DNA from: Aptenodytes patagonicus
Taxonomy: Eukaryota > Chordata > Aves > Sphenisciformes > Spheniscidae
Reading direction: 5' to 3'
DNA length: 64,000 nucleotides
Assembly (NCBI RefSeq): GCF_965638725.1
Contig: NC_134963.1
Span: forward strand, 6,517,501-6,581,500
Shown: in pieces, positions 33,331 to 46,020 of the stretch
Position numbering within the stretch: position 1 is the first letter of the stretch
How the letters are laid out: every line of letters starts with the position of its first letter
Position numbers and translations under genes: made by a program
The notes under the pieces: generated by a model
What the model was told of the DNA's origin: nothing
What the model saw: only the letters and a program-made list of their open reading frames with translations
The model's database searches: none

Positions 33331-36300
33331 CCTGTACCCTTTGGGGTACGCGGTACAACATGGGCGTTCTGGTAGAGGTGGAGCGATTTTCTCCTTCCAG
33401 GGGTGCGCTGTGTAGGTCGTGGCTCTTCCATGACTCAAGTGATTCCCTTTATTTTTCAGGACTTCCCTGGAAGGTATCATTTTACATTTTGGATGGGTTT
33501 TGAGGTACTAATTGAAGCCAAAATCCCATTCTGAAACCCTAACTCTTCAACACTTCTGGGAACATACTGGAAGTGTTATAAAAGGGGTTTGTAAAACGTA
33601 GGAACGTGTGGATTAGGACCAGGATAGCTGTACAAGGAGCTGGGCTGCCTTGTAGGCTTGAGGCCATTCAAACAAGATGTGCTTTAGTGGACGTTGACAA
33701 CAGGTGGTTTGTTACGGGGAGAATGGGGGCTGCTCCATTATGGAAAGCAGTGACCAAGCTAAAGAAAAGCTGTTGTTACTGATGAGGTGTGGGGAGTGGC
33801 TATTACATTTGTTTGTATACAGACAAAAGAAATTGAGAGATAATCCCTTTGTGAGGGGGTAGTGGCCCTTCCAATGTAGTAAAGAAGCAGCAGCAGTTGG
33901 AAGTTGAAGCCAGACAAACCAAAGCTACAAATACTTTGGATCTGTAAGGTTTTCGTTCTTATGCAGTTAGGTGATCTCGGCCTTTCTGTTTGCATTTCTT
34001 CTAGGGAACTGTTTTCACCATCTCAGAAATATCAGCTCCTTGTATATCATGCAGACTCTCTCTTCCATGATAAAGAATATAGAAATGCTGTAAGTAAGTA
34101 CACGATGGCCTTGCAACAGAAAAAAGCATTAAGTAAAACTTCAAAAGTGAGACCTTCTACTGGGAATGCCGCATCAACTCCCCAAAGCCAGGTATGTAAA
34201 AATTGACTAATGTGCTGCATAAAATGATCATATTCCCCCTTACAATTAATATTTCTGACTCAATATTACAGCATTAGATTGTGGATTTACCATGTCAAAT
34301 AAACCTGATGTTTAAGGCTAACTTGTTTTGAAAATATCAGTGTGGCGTTTTCTAATACAAAACGTAATATGGTCTCGAACATGAGATTTTTTTTTTTGTA
34401 TGTGTAGTTTATGCTTTTCATTTGAAGACAGGAGCCATATGAGCTAGCAGTAGGTTGCATTGTTAACTTTGTTGCACTAGATTTTTTTCAACATAGCGTA
34501 AGCATTTAATGAGGAAACCTTACTCAGTTTTTTTACTTGACTAAAACAGCATCGTACTTTAAAGTTTGCTTTTTATTTCAGTGTTTACCATCTGAAATTG
34601 AAGTGAAATATAAAATGGCTGAATGTTATACAATGCTGAAGCAAGATAAAGATGCCATTGCTATTCTGGATGGGATTCCTTCCAGACAGAGGACCCCAAA
34701 GGTTAGTTCTGGCAGACTTCTGTCACAAGTCCTTGGTCAGCATATCTTGAATCTATAGGCCAGTATCTGGTCAAAAAAGAATGTAGCCTATAGGTATAAT
34801 GTCCTTGTGTCTTGGTATTTGCTTTTGTATTAGTTAAATGTTGTTTGGAAACACTTCCTAGTGTTTACATTAGCTTAGTTTATTTGGCCTCTTTTCTTTA
34901 AAATCAGTCAAATTTTGTATTCCTTCTGTTAGAAAGAATTAAAAAAAAGTGGAAAGAGTTAAATGTTTGTGTGCATCTTTCTTAATTTGTGTGAACTACC
35001 TGGTTAACCCTTTAGTACTGCACATGGCAGGTACAGAATTGTGCTTGTGTACAAGGATGAAGAAACAATATTTTTTAAAATTCTAAAAGTTTGTAAAGCA
35101 TTTGTATATCTATACATAAGGCTTGGAATCTGTATCATCCATTCGATAGTTCTTCGCATGTTGTCATGAATAGTTTTCATAGGGCAAAGAATAATGGATG
35201 ATCTCAACAAAAGCAATGTGGATCACATCTACCAGAAGAAAAATTTATGCGATTGCAAACAGCTGAGTTACTGCAAGTTAGTAAGCAATTACCAGATACC
35301 TGACTGAATAATTTTCTGCAGTTCTGAGTCAAACATGTAAATGTAAGAGCCAAAGCAGTTGTTTAAATTAAGGTACTTTGCCTGGCTATAACCACAAAAT
35401 GGAGTCGTAGTCTCCATGTAAGAGCTATGTATCACTGGACAGGAGAGGCACGCTGTCACCTGCTAGAGCTGAAGGAGAGACTTGTAGCCTAATTGTCTCA
35501 CAAGGTTGACTGTTCTGAGGTGTTTTCACTATTATCAGTCAACATAACTTGCTAAATTGTGATTGCTCAAACTGAGCAAGTGTTTGAATATATTCCTGAA
35601 CCCAGAATGCATATGGAATGGCGCTTCATGTCTTACTGTATAGCTTGAGCAGTGCAAGATGCTTGAAAGGCTGAAGACTTTGGCAAGTAGAAGGAATGCC
35701 AGTGCTCCCATCTTTTAAAACCTCTTCATCCTTTTTAATAACAGTTTAGATAATGTTAAATATTTAGATCCCATTGTGGTCTGCAGTGCCAAATATGTTG
35801 AGTCTTTGCTTGCTGGCTCTGTTATGTCAAAAGGGCTTAAAAGACTAACGTATCAGGTCAATCAACTATGTTTCATGTTAACAGTATTCCCGTATTGTGC
35901 TAACAGTGTACGTGGCTTAGACTCTAGTAACGTCTAAGTGTTCTGTTTAAAGACCAACTTACAGAACAGAAAAAGAAGAAAAGATTGAGAAAAGCAAACT
36001 TTTTACCTATACACACTAGTAAAATAAAGTATCGTAGCAGAAACCAGCTACTTGTGTTGTGTAGAGCTCAAATCATTTCTGTTCTTTTATCAATCGTGAC
36101 TTCATTCAGAAGCTAAATGGAAACTTTCTCTGCCTTCCTAAGCTAATTCTCTCAAAGACTTCCATTGATATGGAGAGATCAACTGAAAGAAGGCTAATGT
36201 AATGGATATACAGGTCCTTCTTGGCATCATATATAAACGCTTGCCCATCTTTTGACTTCTTATGTGCAAAACACTGAGATTTCAAGATGCACAATGCAAA

Positions 36301-39300
36301 TACAAAAGAAGGTAAATTTTATCTTTGGACTCGGAAAGAAACAACAATTTTAATTTTATACTGTATGGTAGGTTATAGTGTTCTCAGAAGAAGAGCAGGT
36401 AATTTTGTCTTCTGCCCAGAACCAGGAGGGAGGGAGGCAGGCATGCTTGAAGACAAAGTTGTGACCTTTTCTTAGCGAGGCTTTCTCCTTTCTCATACTT
36501 GACTCTACCAACATTTCTGTTGCTTGTAGATCAATATGATGTTGGCAAATTTATACAAGAAAGCAGGTCAAGAACGCTCATCTGTTACGAGCTACAAAGA
36601 AGTACTAAGGCAGTGCCCTTTAGCACTTGATGCCATACTAGGTAGGTGTCTGCACATTGTTAGTATTTCAGTATTAAACTGTATTATAATTTGAACTATG
36701 CTTGGGACTAGGTAACTGTCTTGCATTTGCATGTAATATGTAATGCCTACACTGTGCAAAGCACAAAAAGCATTGTAACAAGCTGCTTGTTTATGCTTGT
36801 CAAGGGATGGAGTTTCTGGTCTTCAGACAATTAATTTGTATTAAAAGCAGTTTATGGTGGCTGAAATTGATGTATATACCATTCTGAACAGGCTTGCTCT
36901 CGCTGTCAGTGAAAGGTGCGGAAGTGGCCTCTATGACAATCAACGTAATTCAGAGTATTCCTAACTTGGATTGGCTTTCAGTGTGGATCAAGGCATATGC
37001 TTTTGTGCATACTGGAGATAACACAAGAGCGATAAATACCATTTGGTAAGAGTTCAAAGAGCATGATGTAATGAAATAATATATTTATATATAATTATCT
37101 TTAAAATGGCATTATATAAATAACAGGCTTTTTTTTTTTTCTCTTAAAGCTCTTTAGAGAAAAAGTCATTGCTGAGGGATAATGTAGATTTACTGGGGAG
37201 CTTAGCAGACCTGTATTTCAGAGCCGGAGATAATAAAAACTCTATTCTAAAATTTGAACAAGCACAAATGCTGGATCCTTACTTAATAAAAGGTGAGTAA
37301 ATCCTAAAAGAAAGTTTACCTAGTGTAATGATCTGATGAGGGACATTGGAGTAGCAGCTACATGCAATCAAGCATGCGGTGGTGTATTGCATATTGTTGT
37401 ACCTGGATTTCAATTCAGAATTTACATTCAGAAGCTGTGTGTCTTGAACCGTTGCTGGTAGTTGCACAGTTTAAAGTAGGTGTTTGTTTTCGTTTTTGTT
37501 TTTTCTTGTTGTGAATGAACTTTCCATTTCTTGATGATTGATCTTCAAACGTTTCACTTCAGGAATGGATGTATATGGTTATTTATTGGCACGCGAAGGT
37601 CGACTAGAGGATGTGGAGAACTTGGGCTGCCGTCTCTTCAATATTTCTGATCAACATGCGGAACCCTGGGTGGTATCTGGGTAAGTTTTCTTTCCTTTCT
37701 TACCTCCACTCTATTTGCTGCATGCAGTGGATTACAGTTGATACAGTGGATTCAGCGTTTTTGTTCAGAAGGTGCTTTTCTATCCTATCTATTCTGGTTT
37801 TAGGGTAACTTAAATTAGCTATTCATAAATACCTATTTTGGTTGTTTTCTGTATGTTTAAACCTATTGAGAGTTACCACACCTGTGCAATAACAACGATA
37901 CATTAAATAGCTGTAACAGTTAATATTGATACTGCTTTTTTTAAACTCCTGAAGAGTTGTTTTTTTTTCCTGAACACATATTCTTAACTTCAAATGCAAG
38001 AAGTTCAACAGTTGCCTGTAACTTCTTTTTTTCTTTCTTTTTTTTTCCTTCTTTCTGCTTTTAAACCTTATGAATGTACACAGGCACCACAGGCAGTACA
38101 TGTTTACAATCCCTCTTGTCTTTCCATAGGTGTCATAGTTTCTACAGTAAACGATACTCCCGTGCCTTATACTTAGGAGCCAAAGCTATCCAGCTTAATA
38201 GTAACAGTGTTCAAGCTCTCCTGCTGAAAGGAGCTGCTCTTAGGAATATGGGCCGAGTACAAGAAGCAATTATACACTTCCGTGAAGCAATACGTCTTGC
38301 ACCTTGCAGGCTGGATTGCTATGAAGGTGAGTGAAGTGAAGCTACTCACATATACAGTATTAGTTTGGTGTGAAAGGTGGTGTCATGATGATGACTAGGC
38401 AAGGGAATAGACAGGAGTTCTTTTCTCCTGCTGACTTTCTAGTAAGTAAATTATTATTACCCGAAAACCTAGAAGGCTCTGGTAGAAGAGGTCAGATGAG
38501 GGATACTAAAGAATGTATGTATTTATAAGAATTATTTTCAAACAGGGCTTTTTTTTGTTTTTTGTTTTGTTTAATCTGGATATAAACAGACTTGGGTGTT
38601 CTGAGCAGATCACTTTTGGATGATGACGTTAACTGTATGGTTAGTTCCACTGGGAGCTTCGTTTTGTCATACTTTTGTCATATTTATTTAAATCTTGTTG
38701 ATCTCAACAGCAGCTTCGAGTACATAGTGAGTTGTGAAGAGACCCGGTGAAGCATTAATATCTCAGTACTGGAATTGGACAAAAATCTTAGATTAGGTGT
38801 ACTTAGTCTTAGGCTTTTTTAGTACCGGCCCATAAATAAAAGTGATGAAGTCAATTATCTGTAGAATGGATATGTTAAAATGTATAGAGTCACTTTCTCA
38901 ATTGCAATTTGCATTTGCTTATTGGAGTGTCAGTTGTTCGGTGTCTGAGTTGCTACTAAGTGCAAATAATTGAGGAGGGGTGAGTGTCTGTAATGCTAAC
39001 TCAAAAACTGAAATGTTTTCCTTTTTATATCATCAGGTCTCATCGAATGTTACCTAGCATCCAACAGTATCCGTGAAGCTATGGTTATGGCAAATAACGT
39101 GTATAAAACTCTGGGAGCAAATGCACAGACGCTCACTCTGTTAGCAACAGTCTGTCTCGAAGACCCAGTCACGCAGGAAAAAGCAAAAACATTATTGGAC
39201 AAAGCGCTAACGCAAAGACCTGATTACATTAAAGCTGTGGTAAAGAAAGCAGAACTTCTTAGTAAGTTCCTTTTTTTTTTTCCCCCATGTCAATTTATTT

Positions 39301-40914
39301 AAAGCATACTGTTTTACATGGAAGAGTGTTCTGCAGCCTCATCAATGTGAAGAATGCAACAGTGATGTTACAGCCCAGGGATTTATCAGTTCTATCCTGA
39401 AGGAAAAATCCCAGGAATTAATTGCATCTAGCAACTGATATTACACCAGCACTTAAAACAATTGCAAACAAAATGTTTTGACTTCAAAGTATATGTACTC
39501 GTGAGCGTAGCAGTTACTGCAACAAAAAGCCATTTTTTAGAGTTAATCTTGCAAAAAGTGTATCGCTATATCCCCCATGCTGACAGTTCTGAAGGGAGAA
39601 AGTCTTGTGTTGTGATGACTCTTTGTGTACACGCTGACTTTTTATAGATTTATCTAAACTATTAATTAAAACTGTAGTTTTGCATATAAACAGGTAGAGA
39701 ACAAAAGTATGAAGATGGAATTGCTTTGCTGAGGAATGCACTGGCTAACCAGAGTGACTGTGTTCTGCACCGAATACTGGGAGACTTTCTTGTAGCTGTC
39801 AATGAATATCAGGAAGCAATGGACCAGTACAGTATTGCCCTAAGGTAAAGCAGAGACTCTGAGATCGCAGTGTATTTATAAGAACCAATAATCAACTTGA
39901 CTAAGTAAAAAGTTGAGCCACTAATTGATTAGGACGTGCATTAGAGGTAGCTTTATATCATTCTCTCTTAAAACAACAGAAACATACAAATGATGTCCTG
40001 TTAATGAATTAGTTGGTCATAAGGCTTTGAACTGAGAAGTGCAAAATTTAGGGACTGCTTTAATGCTAAACATGTCACTAGGCATGCGATTCCTTGACTA
40101 ACGAAAGGATTAAGGCATGGATTTATTTATAGTTATTAATCATTATATAGTCAGGCACCTTAAGATCCGTTCCTTTAGACTAGAAGGTGCTATATAAAAA
40201 TGAACTATTAAGTATATTTAAATAGTGTGATTCAATTTAACATAACCTAATTGTTATTTTAGGGCGTTACCATGTTAAATGTTACCATGTTTTGATTTGA
40301 ACAAGTTACATTTACCTTAAATCTAGCACATTATGTCCACTATAAACTTATATAGCTTAAATGGATCGGCTTTTTTTTGCTTGCACGTAATATATTTAGT
40401 CATAGTCATTTATATTTTTACTGCTTTCATGTTACTTTATAATTAGTATTGTCTGGAAGAGTTGACTCAGTTTTCTGAAAGAGTGTGATGTTTAGATAAG
40501 CGCATTCTTGGGGATCAAAAATTGTTTTATATAAAGATTTAATACTCGGGGTCAGCCTGAGGTGAAGTTGCATCGTCTACTGAATTGTACCTCTTGATGA
40601 TGTTAAACAGGAAGTGCAGACAACAAGATGAGATTTTTTTTTTGTTTTTTCTTTACAATAACGTCACAAATATAAGGGGGAAAAAAGTTTTAGGACAATA
40701 CTTTCTTTTTCTTACTTTCCTCAGTTTGGATCCAAATGATCAGAAGTCGCTAGAAGGAATGCAGAAAATGGAAAAAGAGGAAAGTCCAACAGATGCGACC
40801 CAGGAAGAAGATGTGGATGATATGGAGGGAAGTGGAGAAGAGGGGGACTTGGAAGGCAGTGACAGTGAAGCAGCTCAGTGGGCAGATCAAGAGCAGTGGT
40901 TTGGCATGCAGTAA
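32961..40914 (+). CDS. ANAPC7: Anaphase-promoting complex subunit 7, complete
   Basis: Eleven exons: 32961-33061, 34005-34191, 34582-34701, 36530-36641, 36892-37045, 37150-37292, 37563-37680, 38130-38326, 39037-39261, 39694-39844, 40725-40914. They sum to 1698 nt, 565 aa, equal to human ANAPC7 as I recall. The protein begins MSVVEHVREMAS and is built of TPR repeats; clear ones include YLGAKAIQLNSNSVQALLLK and AIIHFREAIRLAPCRLDCYE. The C-terminus is an acidic, disordered tail (DATQEEDVDDMEGSGEEGD) ending WFGMQ. ANAPC7 is one of the TPR scaffold subunits of the APC/C ubiquitin ligase, which degrades cyclins and securin in the nucleus and cytoplasm during mitosis. It is the vertebrate-type subunit stacked on CDC16/CDC27. 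ATP2A2 faces it tail to tail, as in human. Confidence 0.99.
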
Positions 40915-41039
40915 CGGCCTCTCATCCTGCTGCTTGTTTTGGCACTTGAACATACCACTAGGGCCATTCTTTGAAGAACATAAACTATGATTTCTGCAGT
41001 AACAAAGGACTTTTTTCTCTTTTTTTTTTTTTTTTTTTA

Positions 41040-41045
41040 AATAAA
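41040..41045 (+). terminator. ANAPC7 poly(A) signal
   Basis: AATAAA about 126 nt after the ANAPC7 stop, directly after a long T tract. Use of later signals, giving a longer 3' UTR, is possible. Confidence 0.55.
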
Positions 41046-44000
41046 TAGACTCTGAAACCATTTAATAGTTCTGTGCATCTCAATGCCATGAAGATTCTTG
41101 GTGCTTCTTATTTATTAAGTGTAAGGGACTAACTGCATTGGAGGTTATTTGCAACTTTCATTTCAAAAAATTCCTGCTAAAACTAAAAGCATTAGAATCT
41201 GAAGTGTGTAATAAGCCTGTTGTTTATGATGAAGACAATGTCTGAATTCTGTCCTGGGCTAAGTGTGCTTGATCGATCTGTAAATACAGTGGTGTGTACT
41301 CCTTTGTGGAAAAGGTCTTACTCTTGTTTGTATGCTACCATTTGGGCTCAGGCTCCTGTTGAAGCCTGGAGGAGTTGCTTGGGTGTGGCTGAAAGCAGCA
41401 CTTTGCTCTTGCTGTATTTGTTGAATTAATTTGTCTTTTTATATAAGGTATTACATGTGCTGTAAAGGAGAAGTTTGGTAGGCTTGGCAACTTTGACTTA
41501 CAGGACACTTCTGTAGCTGACTGATTTCTATGTGTACAGAATTGAGCCACTGTTGGAGAATTACAGTCACTTCCTCAATCCTTACTAAACCCTGTAATCA
41601 CTTAAAGTCTGTACATGAGCATTTATTTTTAAACGCAGTTTAGTTTTATTTCAGTATGTTACTAAAAGGTTTTACAGCGGTGACTCAAAGCACTTCACAT
41701 TCTATATACAGCACTGACATTTAAAATGATATAAAAAGAATTCATGCGTCTTCACTTGCATTGCTGTAGAAATGTTAAATTATGCAAATACACATATTGT
41801 CTTGTTTTTGCCATGTTTATATACATGTTTGTGTCAGGTAATGTTTGAATTCGTGTGTTTTCCCTCACCTTTTGAAGCAAAGTTGCATTGCTTCACGTAC
41901 AAATTCTCAACATCAGCGTTTCAAGGGTGAGCTGCTTTGTGTAATCTAGAAACCATTTCAGTTCTGTGGGCTTGATGTGTGGGAGGAGGAATTACTTCTT
42001 GCTCTTATTTTTCTTACGGTTCCGATTTCCTTACTCTTTACTAAAACACGCATTTTTATCTTTATATTGGCAATTTGATTCCTTTTGTATTTATTCTGTT
42101 ACCACAGGTATGCTGGAGCACGCAGACTTTTTTTACAAAGCTAAAATATAGTTTTGAGTATCAGAGAAAAAATGGGTACTTGAAACAAATACATGATATG
42201 GAAAAAAAGCTTCCCCCGAGCTGCAGATGTATAATCAGATAAAGGTAAAATATCTCTCCCTCTGATGTGCACTATATCAATTAGAAAAATGCACAACAAA
42301 AAGAACAGGCAGATTACTGCTATTATAGTCTATTTTGGAAATATTTCAGTATGTCACATCTTACAAAGGAGGAGTCTAATAGTTTACCCATGTAAAAAAA
42401 GAAAACAGCTGGGTATCTGTTCTCTCTGGAATTTTGTGGGCTTTAGACTTTCCAAAATATCAAACTGAATTATGGTTATTTGGAGACTACATGGGAAGAA
42501 CAGAAAAGCGTGTGCTGCTGTCTTGGTGATTGAATTGGCGTAAGCTGTTCCTGCTCTTTCGTTAAACAAATACACCAAATGGCTGTATTTCAGTTAGAGC
42601 AAACATTTTGTTAATTGCATTCTGGTGGATGAGAGGCCTGATCCTTTTCTTCTTTTGTGAAAAATCTGTTTATACCATTGCTATGTGATGCAGTGAACAG
42701 ATTCCAGCTCATCGTGTGTCTTTCATAACGGAAAGAAATATACATGCACAAGCGAATTCAAAGCATCTCTTTTTTTAAAAAGGAAACCTGCTTCGTTTTC
42801 TCCTCGCCCTCGAGCATTCATCAGACTGTATTCTGCATCTGAAAGTTGGGTAGCTTCATTAGCTTTCTACTTGTATTCCAGACCTCTGTTGTGGATGAAA
42901 GAATGGAGTTCTTGATGTTATTAAACTAAAGAAAGGACGCATTTAATTTTGATGAGAGAGGTATGAGACATATATTTTGCAAGCTGCTCAGCCATTTTAT
43001 TCTAATGATTCCTTTAAATAGGTCGTTAATCGCAGATGGAAACCACTGGCCTTACGCATTTCTCTGAAATGTTTACATAGAACAGGAAATCAGAGAACCA
43101 CAGTCTTACTAAAACCATTCTGTAATATGTTTGTAGATAATCTGATAATCTCTCCTTTTAGAACAGACGGGAAACTAAAACTGCTTCAAGATGAGTGTGC
43201 TGTAAAAACATCAGCGTGCTTATGTGCAGCTTTAGCAAACAGGTCCAGGTACACCTAGGAACACCCTTAAGATAGCTGTCAAAATAGAGTTGCATCCTCG
43301 CTGCTTTGTTTTTCTGAGAACTTGGCTCCTTACTGAACGTGAAAAGTTCAGTCAGACCCTGCAAACAATACCTGTAAGTACCCGATGTACTGGGGTTATG
43401 TAGCTTGTGTGTAGTCTTTGCTAATAGTTGAACAGTAAGTGAATAAGGAACTTTAAGATGCCATACACGTCGAGTGCGTTTGAGATTATATAGATAGATA
43501 GTTAGCACAAGCTTCAGAATTCTAGAGGGATTCTTCTTGCCTATTAATGAGCCTTCATTAGCGCTCTAATTTTAGAATGTGATCTCTGGTTTTGCAGAGA
43601 TCTTGTACTCTCAAATTCGGTTACCGGTATTCTGGTTCAGGAACAATTAGCCCATAATAAGCAGCTGACCTCATTCCGTCCCTTAATCATGTGCTGTGCA
43701 CCCGAGAAGAAAAGATCATAAAGCCAAAACCCGAAGTTCAGACTGTGTCGAATCCGTGATGGAAGCTCCCCAGAGTGAAGTGATTTGTAGGTGAGGCAAA
43801 AAGGCCGTTGCCGTCCAGTTGTATTGTACAGCACTGGCGCATCTGCAAGTGCTAGTCTCCAGGGCTGGGTAAGGATGGAGTGCCAGGGTTTGCTTGAAAT
43901 ACTTGACTTTATATCACAGATGTCATTAGTAAGTTTTAAATTTTCCCTACTTTGCGATGGGAAAGACGGAAGCGATGCAAAGGGACAGAATTTCTTCAAA

Positions 44001-44960
44001 CCTTACAGAGACTTGGGTAAGGGCTAAAAGTCTTATTTACCAGAGTCTAAAAGCAGCGCACATTCGTGATGTGGCTAGGGATTATCTAAATAATGCATGG
44101 TCCCTAGCAAGAGATTTGCCCGTGCTTTATTCTGTAGTGTGCTGATAACACCTGAAATACTGGCGGTATTTCTAATTCTGATTTCCGTATCTTGGGAATC
44201 CAAGAATTGTGAAGCAGAGATAATAGAAGGAACTGAGGACTGCTGGCCAATATAAATGTTTTCTGTCTAATTGAGGTGCTTCTTCCTTTTCTGTTACTGC
44301 TGATGGTAGAGGGATTCCTGATTAACTAGGACTTTTTTTTTTTTTTTTCCTTTCCATAACTGTCATCCTCATTAGGCCTGGTTTTGTGTGGCGATTCTTC
44401 CCTCCCTGCTTTTCAGGAGCTCAGTGATGTGGAAACTGATCGATCCAGGGCAGAAGCGGGGAGTATTTCTTATTCAGCAAACCTTATTTCCTCGCTTAGA
44501 TCTCAGCTGTAAGGAAATCTCAAAGGCTGTGTCTGCCATTGTAATTTCAAGTTGCACAAATATACCGTAACCAAACATCTTTTAAAAGGCAGAGCTAAAT
44601 TAGTGCAGTCTCCAGGGGTCTTAAATTTAGTGACCTTAGGTGGGCTTAAACTCGGTATAAGTTTTCAAACTAAATAGCCTTAGGCAGGGCTTAAAGTAGT
44701 GTGTTCTAGATAATGTGTATTCAGTACTGCCCATCAGTAAATCGATACAACTTTACGTAGTACCCAGCAAGACTCAAGTCCGTTGCAGTCGGTTTTGCTG
44801 TGTGGGCCTAAAGAATGATTCCCCTACCCGTTACATTCCTGTATTGCCAGGGTGACAGTCTGAAAAATAATCCTGTGAATGGATGCCTGAACCTACCTCC
44901 AAAATATTCCCACTCCTCTCCCATCCTTCTTTTCCTTTTTAACTCTGCAAACCTTTTTGC

Positions 44961-44965
<5 letters not shown>

Positions 44966-44991
<26 letters not shown>
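44966..44991. repeat. Poly-T tract, 26 nt
   Basis: An uninterrupted run of 26 T. It could be the tail of a retroposed copy in minus orientation, but I recognise nothing to its right that would be the body of such a copy. Confidence 0.85.
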
Positions 44992-44999
<8 letters not shown>

Positions 45000-46003
45000 T
45001 TAAAATCCGTTATCTGTTCACTTCACAGCCCTGCAAAAGGCTGGTTGGTTTAAGCATGTTGAGAAGCGGGAACAAGAACTGTAAAGCGGCTGTTGAATTG
45101 CTGGCGCTGTGGCCTAAGGCCTTGGTGATAAACTAACGTGTTTGTGTCGGTCCAGTAACCAGATGTGGGAGGGAAGGGTAACAGGGCAGGAGGAATGCTG
45201 GCCTGGAAAGGGGGAGAGGGGGGCGCCTGCTGCAATTCCTGTGGCCCTGGTAGGACCGGCCGGCTGGTTAAGATGTCATTTGGATGCCGGCCAAGGGGAG
45301 GCAGGGAGATGCCTAGGGCTGGGTGGGTGGGTGGGGGTATTATTCTGGTGCAAACACAGCTCAGGGAAGAGTAAAACATTGATGTGGGGCACTTCAGTGT
45401 AACGATGTATATATTAAGTGAAGCCCTTTGGCTAGTCCATGTCTATCGCTGTTGATGACAACAACAAAATGGAAGAATCCGCGTTTTCACTTACCATCTT
45501 GAGCCTTGCGCTTACTTTGCGAACTGCAATGGTTGTGTAATGCTGGGTATGGAATGTGCAGGGGAAGCCTCCGCTGCGGTGGGTCACTGGTGGATGTTTA
45601 CACTGTAAAAGCCTCCCTTTCAAATAGCTTCCCCAGAGAGGCCAAGGGCTTTATATGTTTGGAGATCAGATTCCTTTTCCTCCTTTATCATCCCGTCAAA
45701 ACATCGATGCATGCAAAGAGAGTGATGGTTTGGGGATCTAACGAGCAGTACAGTGCCTGACTTATGAATTTTAAAAGGGATTGAATTTTCTACATCTGCC
45801 GTTTCACAGACCGTACCATTTCTTAAAGGACAGATGCCATCCACTGAAGTGCCTGCCCTGCGGCGTGTGTTTGACCGGAGCGTGGCATGGCTGGGAACAC
45901 TGACCTTGCATTCTGAACGTCTGCCTGTGGACGCTTCAGCTGTCTTTTTTTCAGCTGTCCGCTGTGCGTTCCAGAGCGCTGTGAGCCTTGTCTAGAGGAC
46001 AAC

Positions 46004-46020
46004 GGGGGGGGGGGGGGGGG
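46004..46020. repeat. Poly-G tract, 17 nt
   Basis: Seventeen consecutive G in the ANAPC7-ATP2A2 interval; potential G-quadruplex. No associated gene. Confidence 0.85.

Noticed and set aside
32676-33431. 251-codon minus-strand open frame across the ANAPC7 promoter
   Set aside because: It covers the CpG island and ANAPC7 exon 1 in antisense, with arginine/proline-rich low-complexity sequence; stops are simply rare at this base composition.
44966-44991. 26-nt T run as the tail of a processed pseudogene
   Set aside because: No gene-like sequence follows in the expected direction and no target-site duplication was seen.
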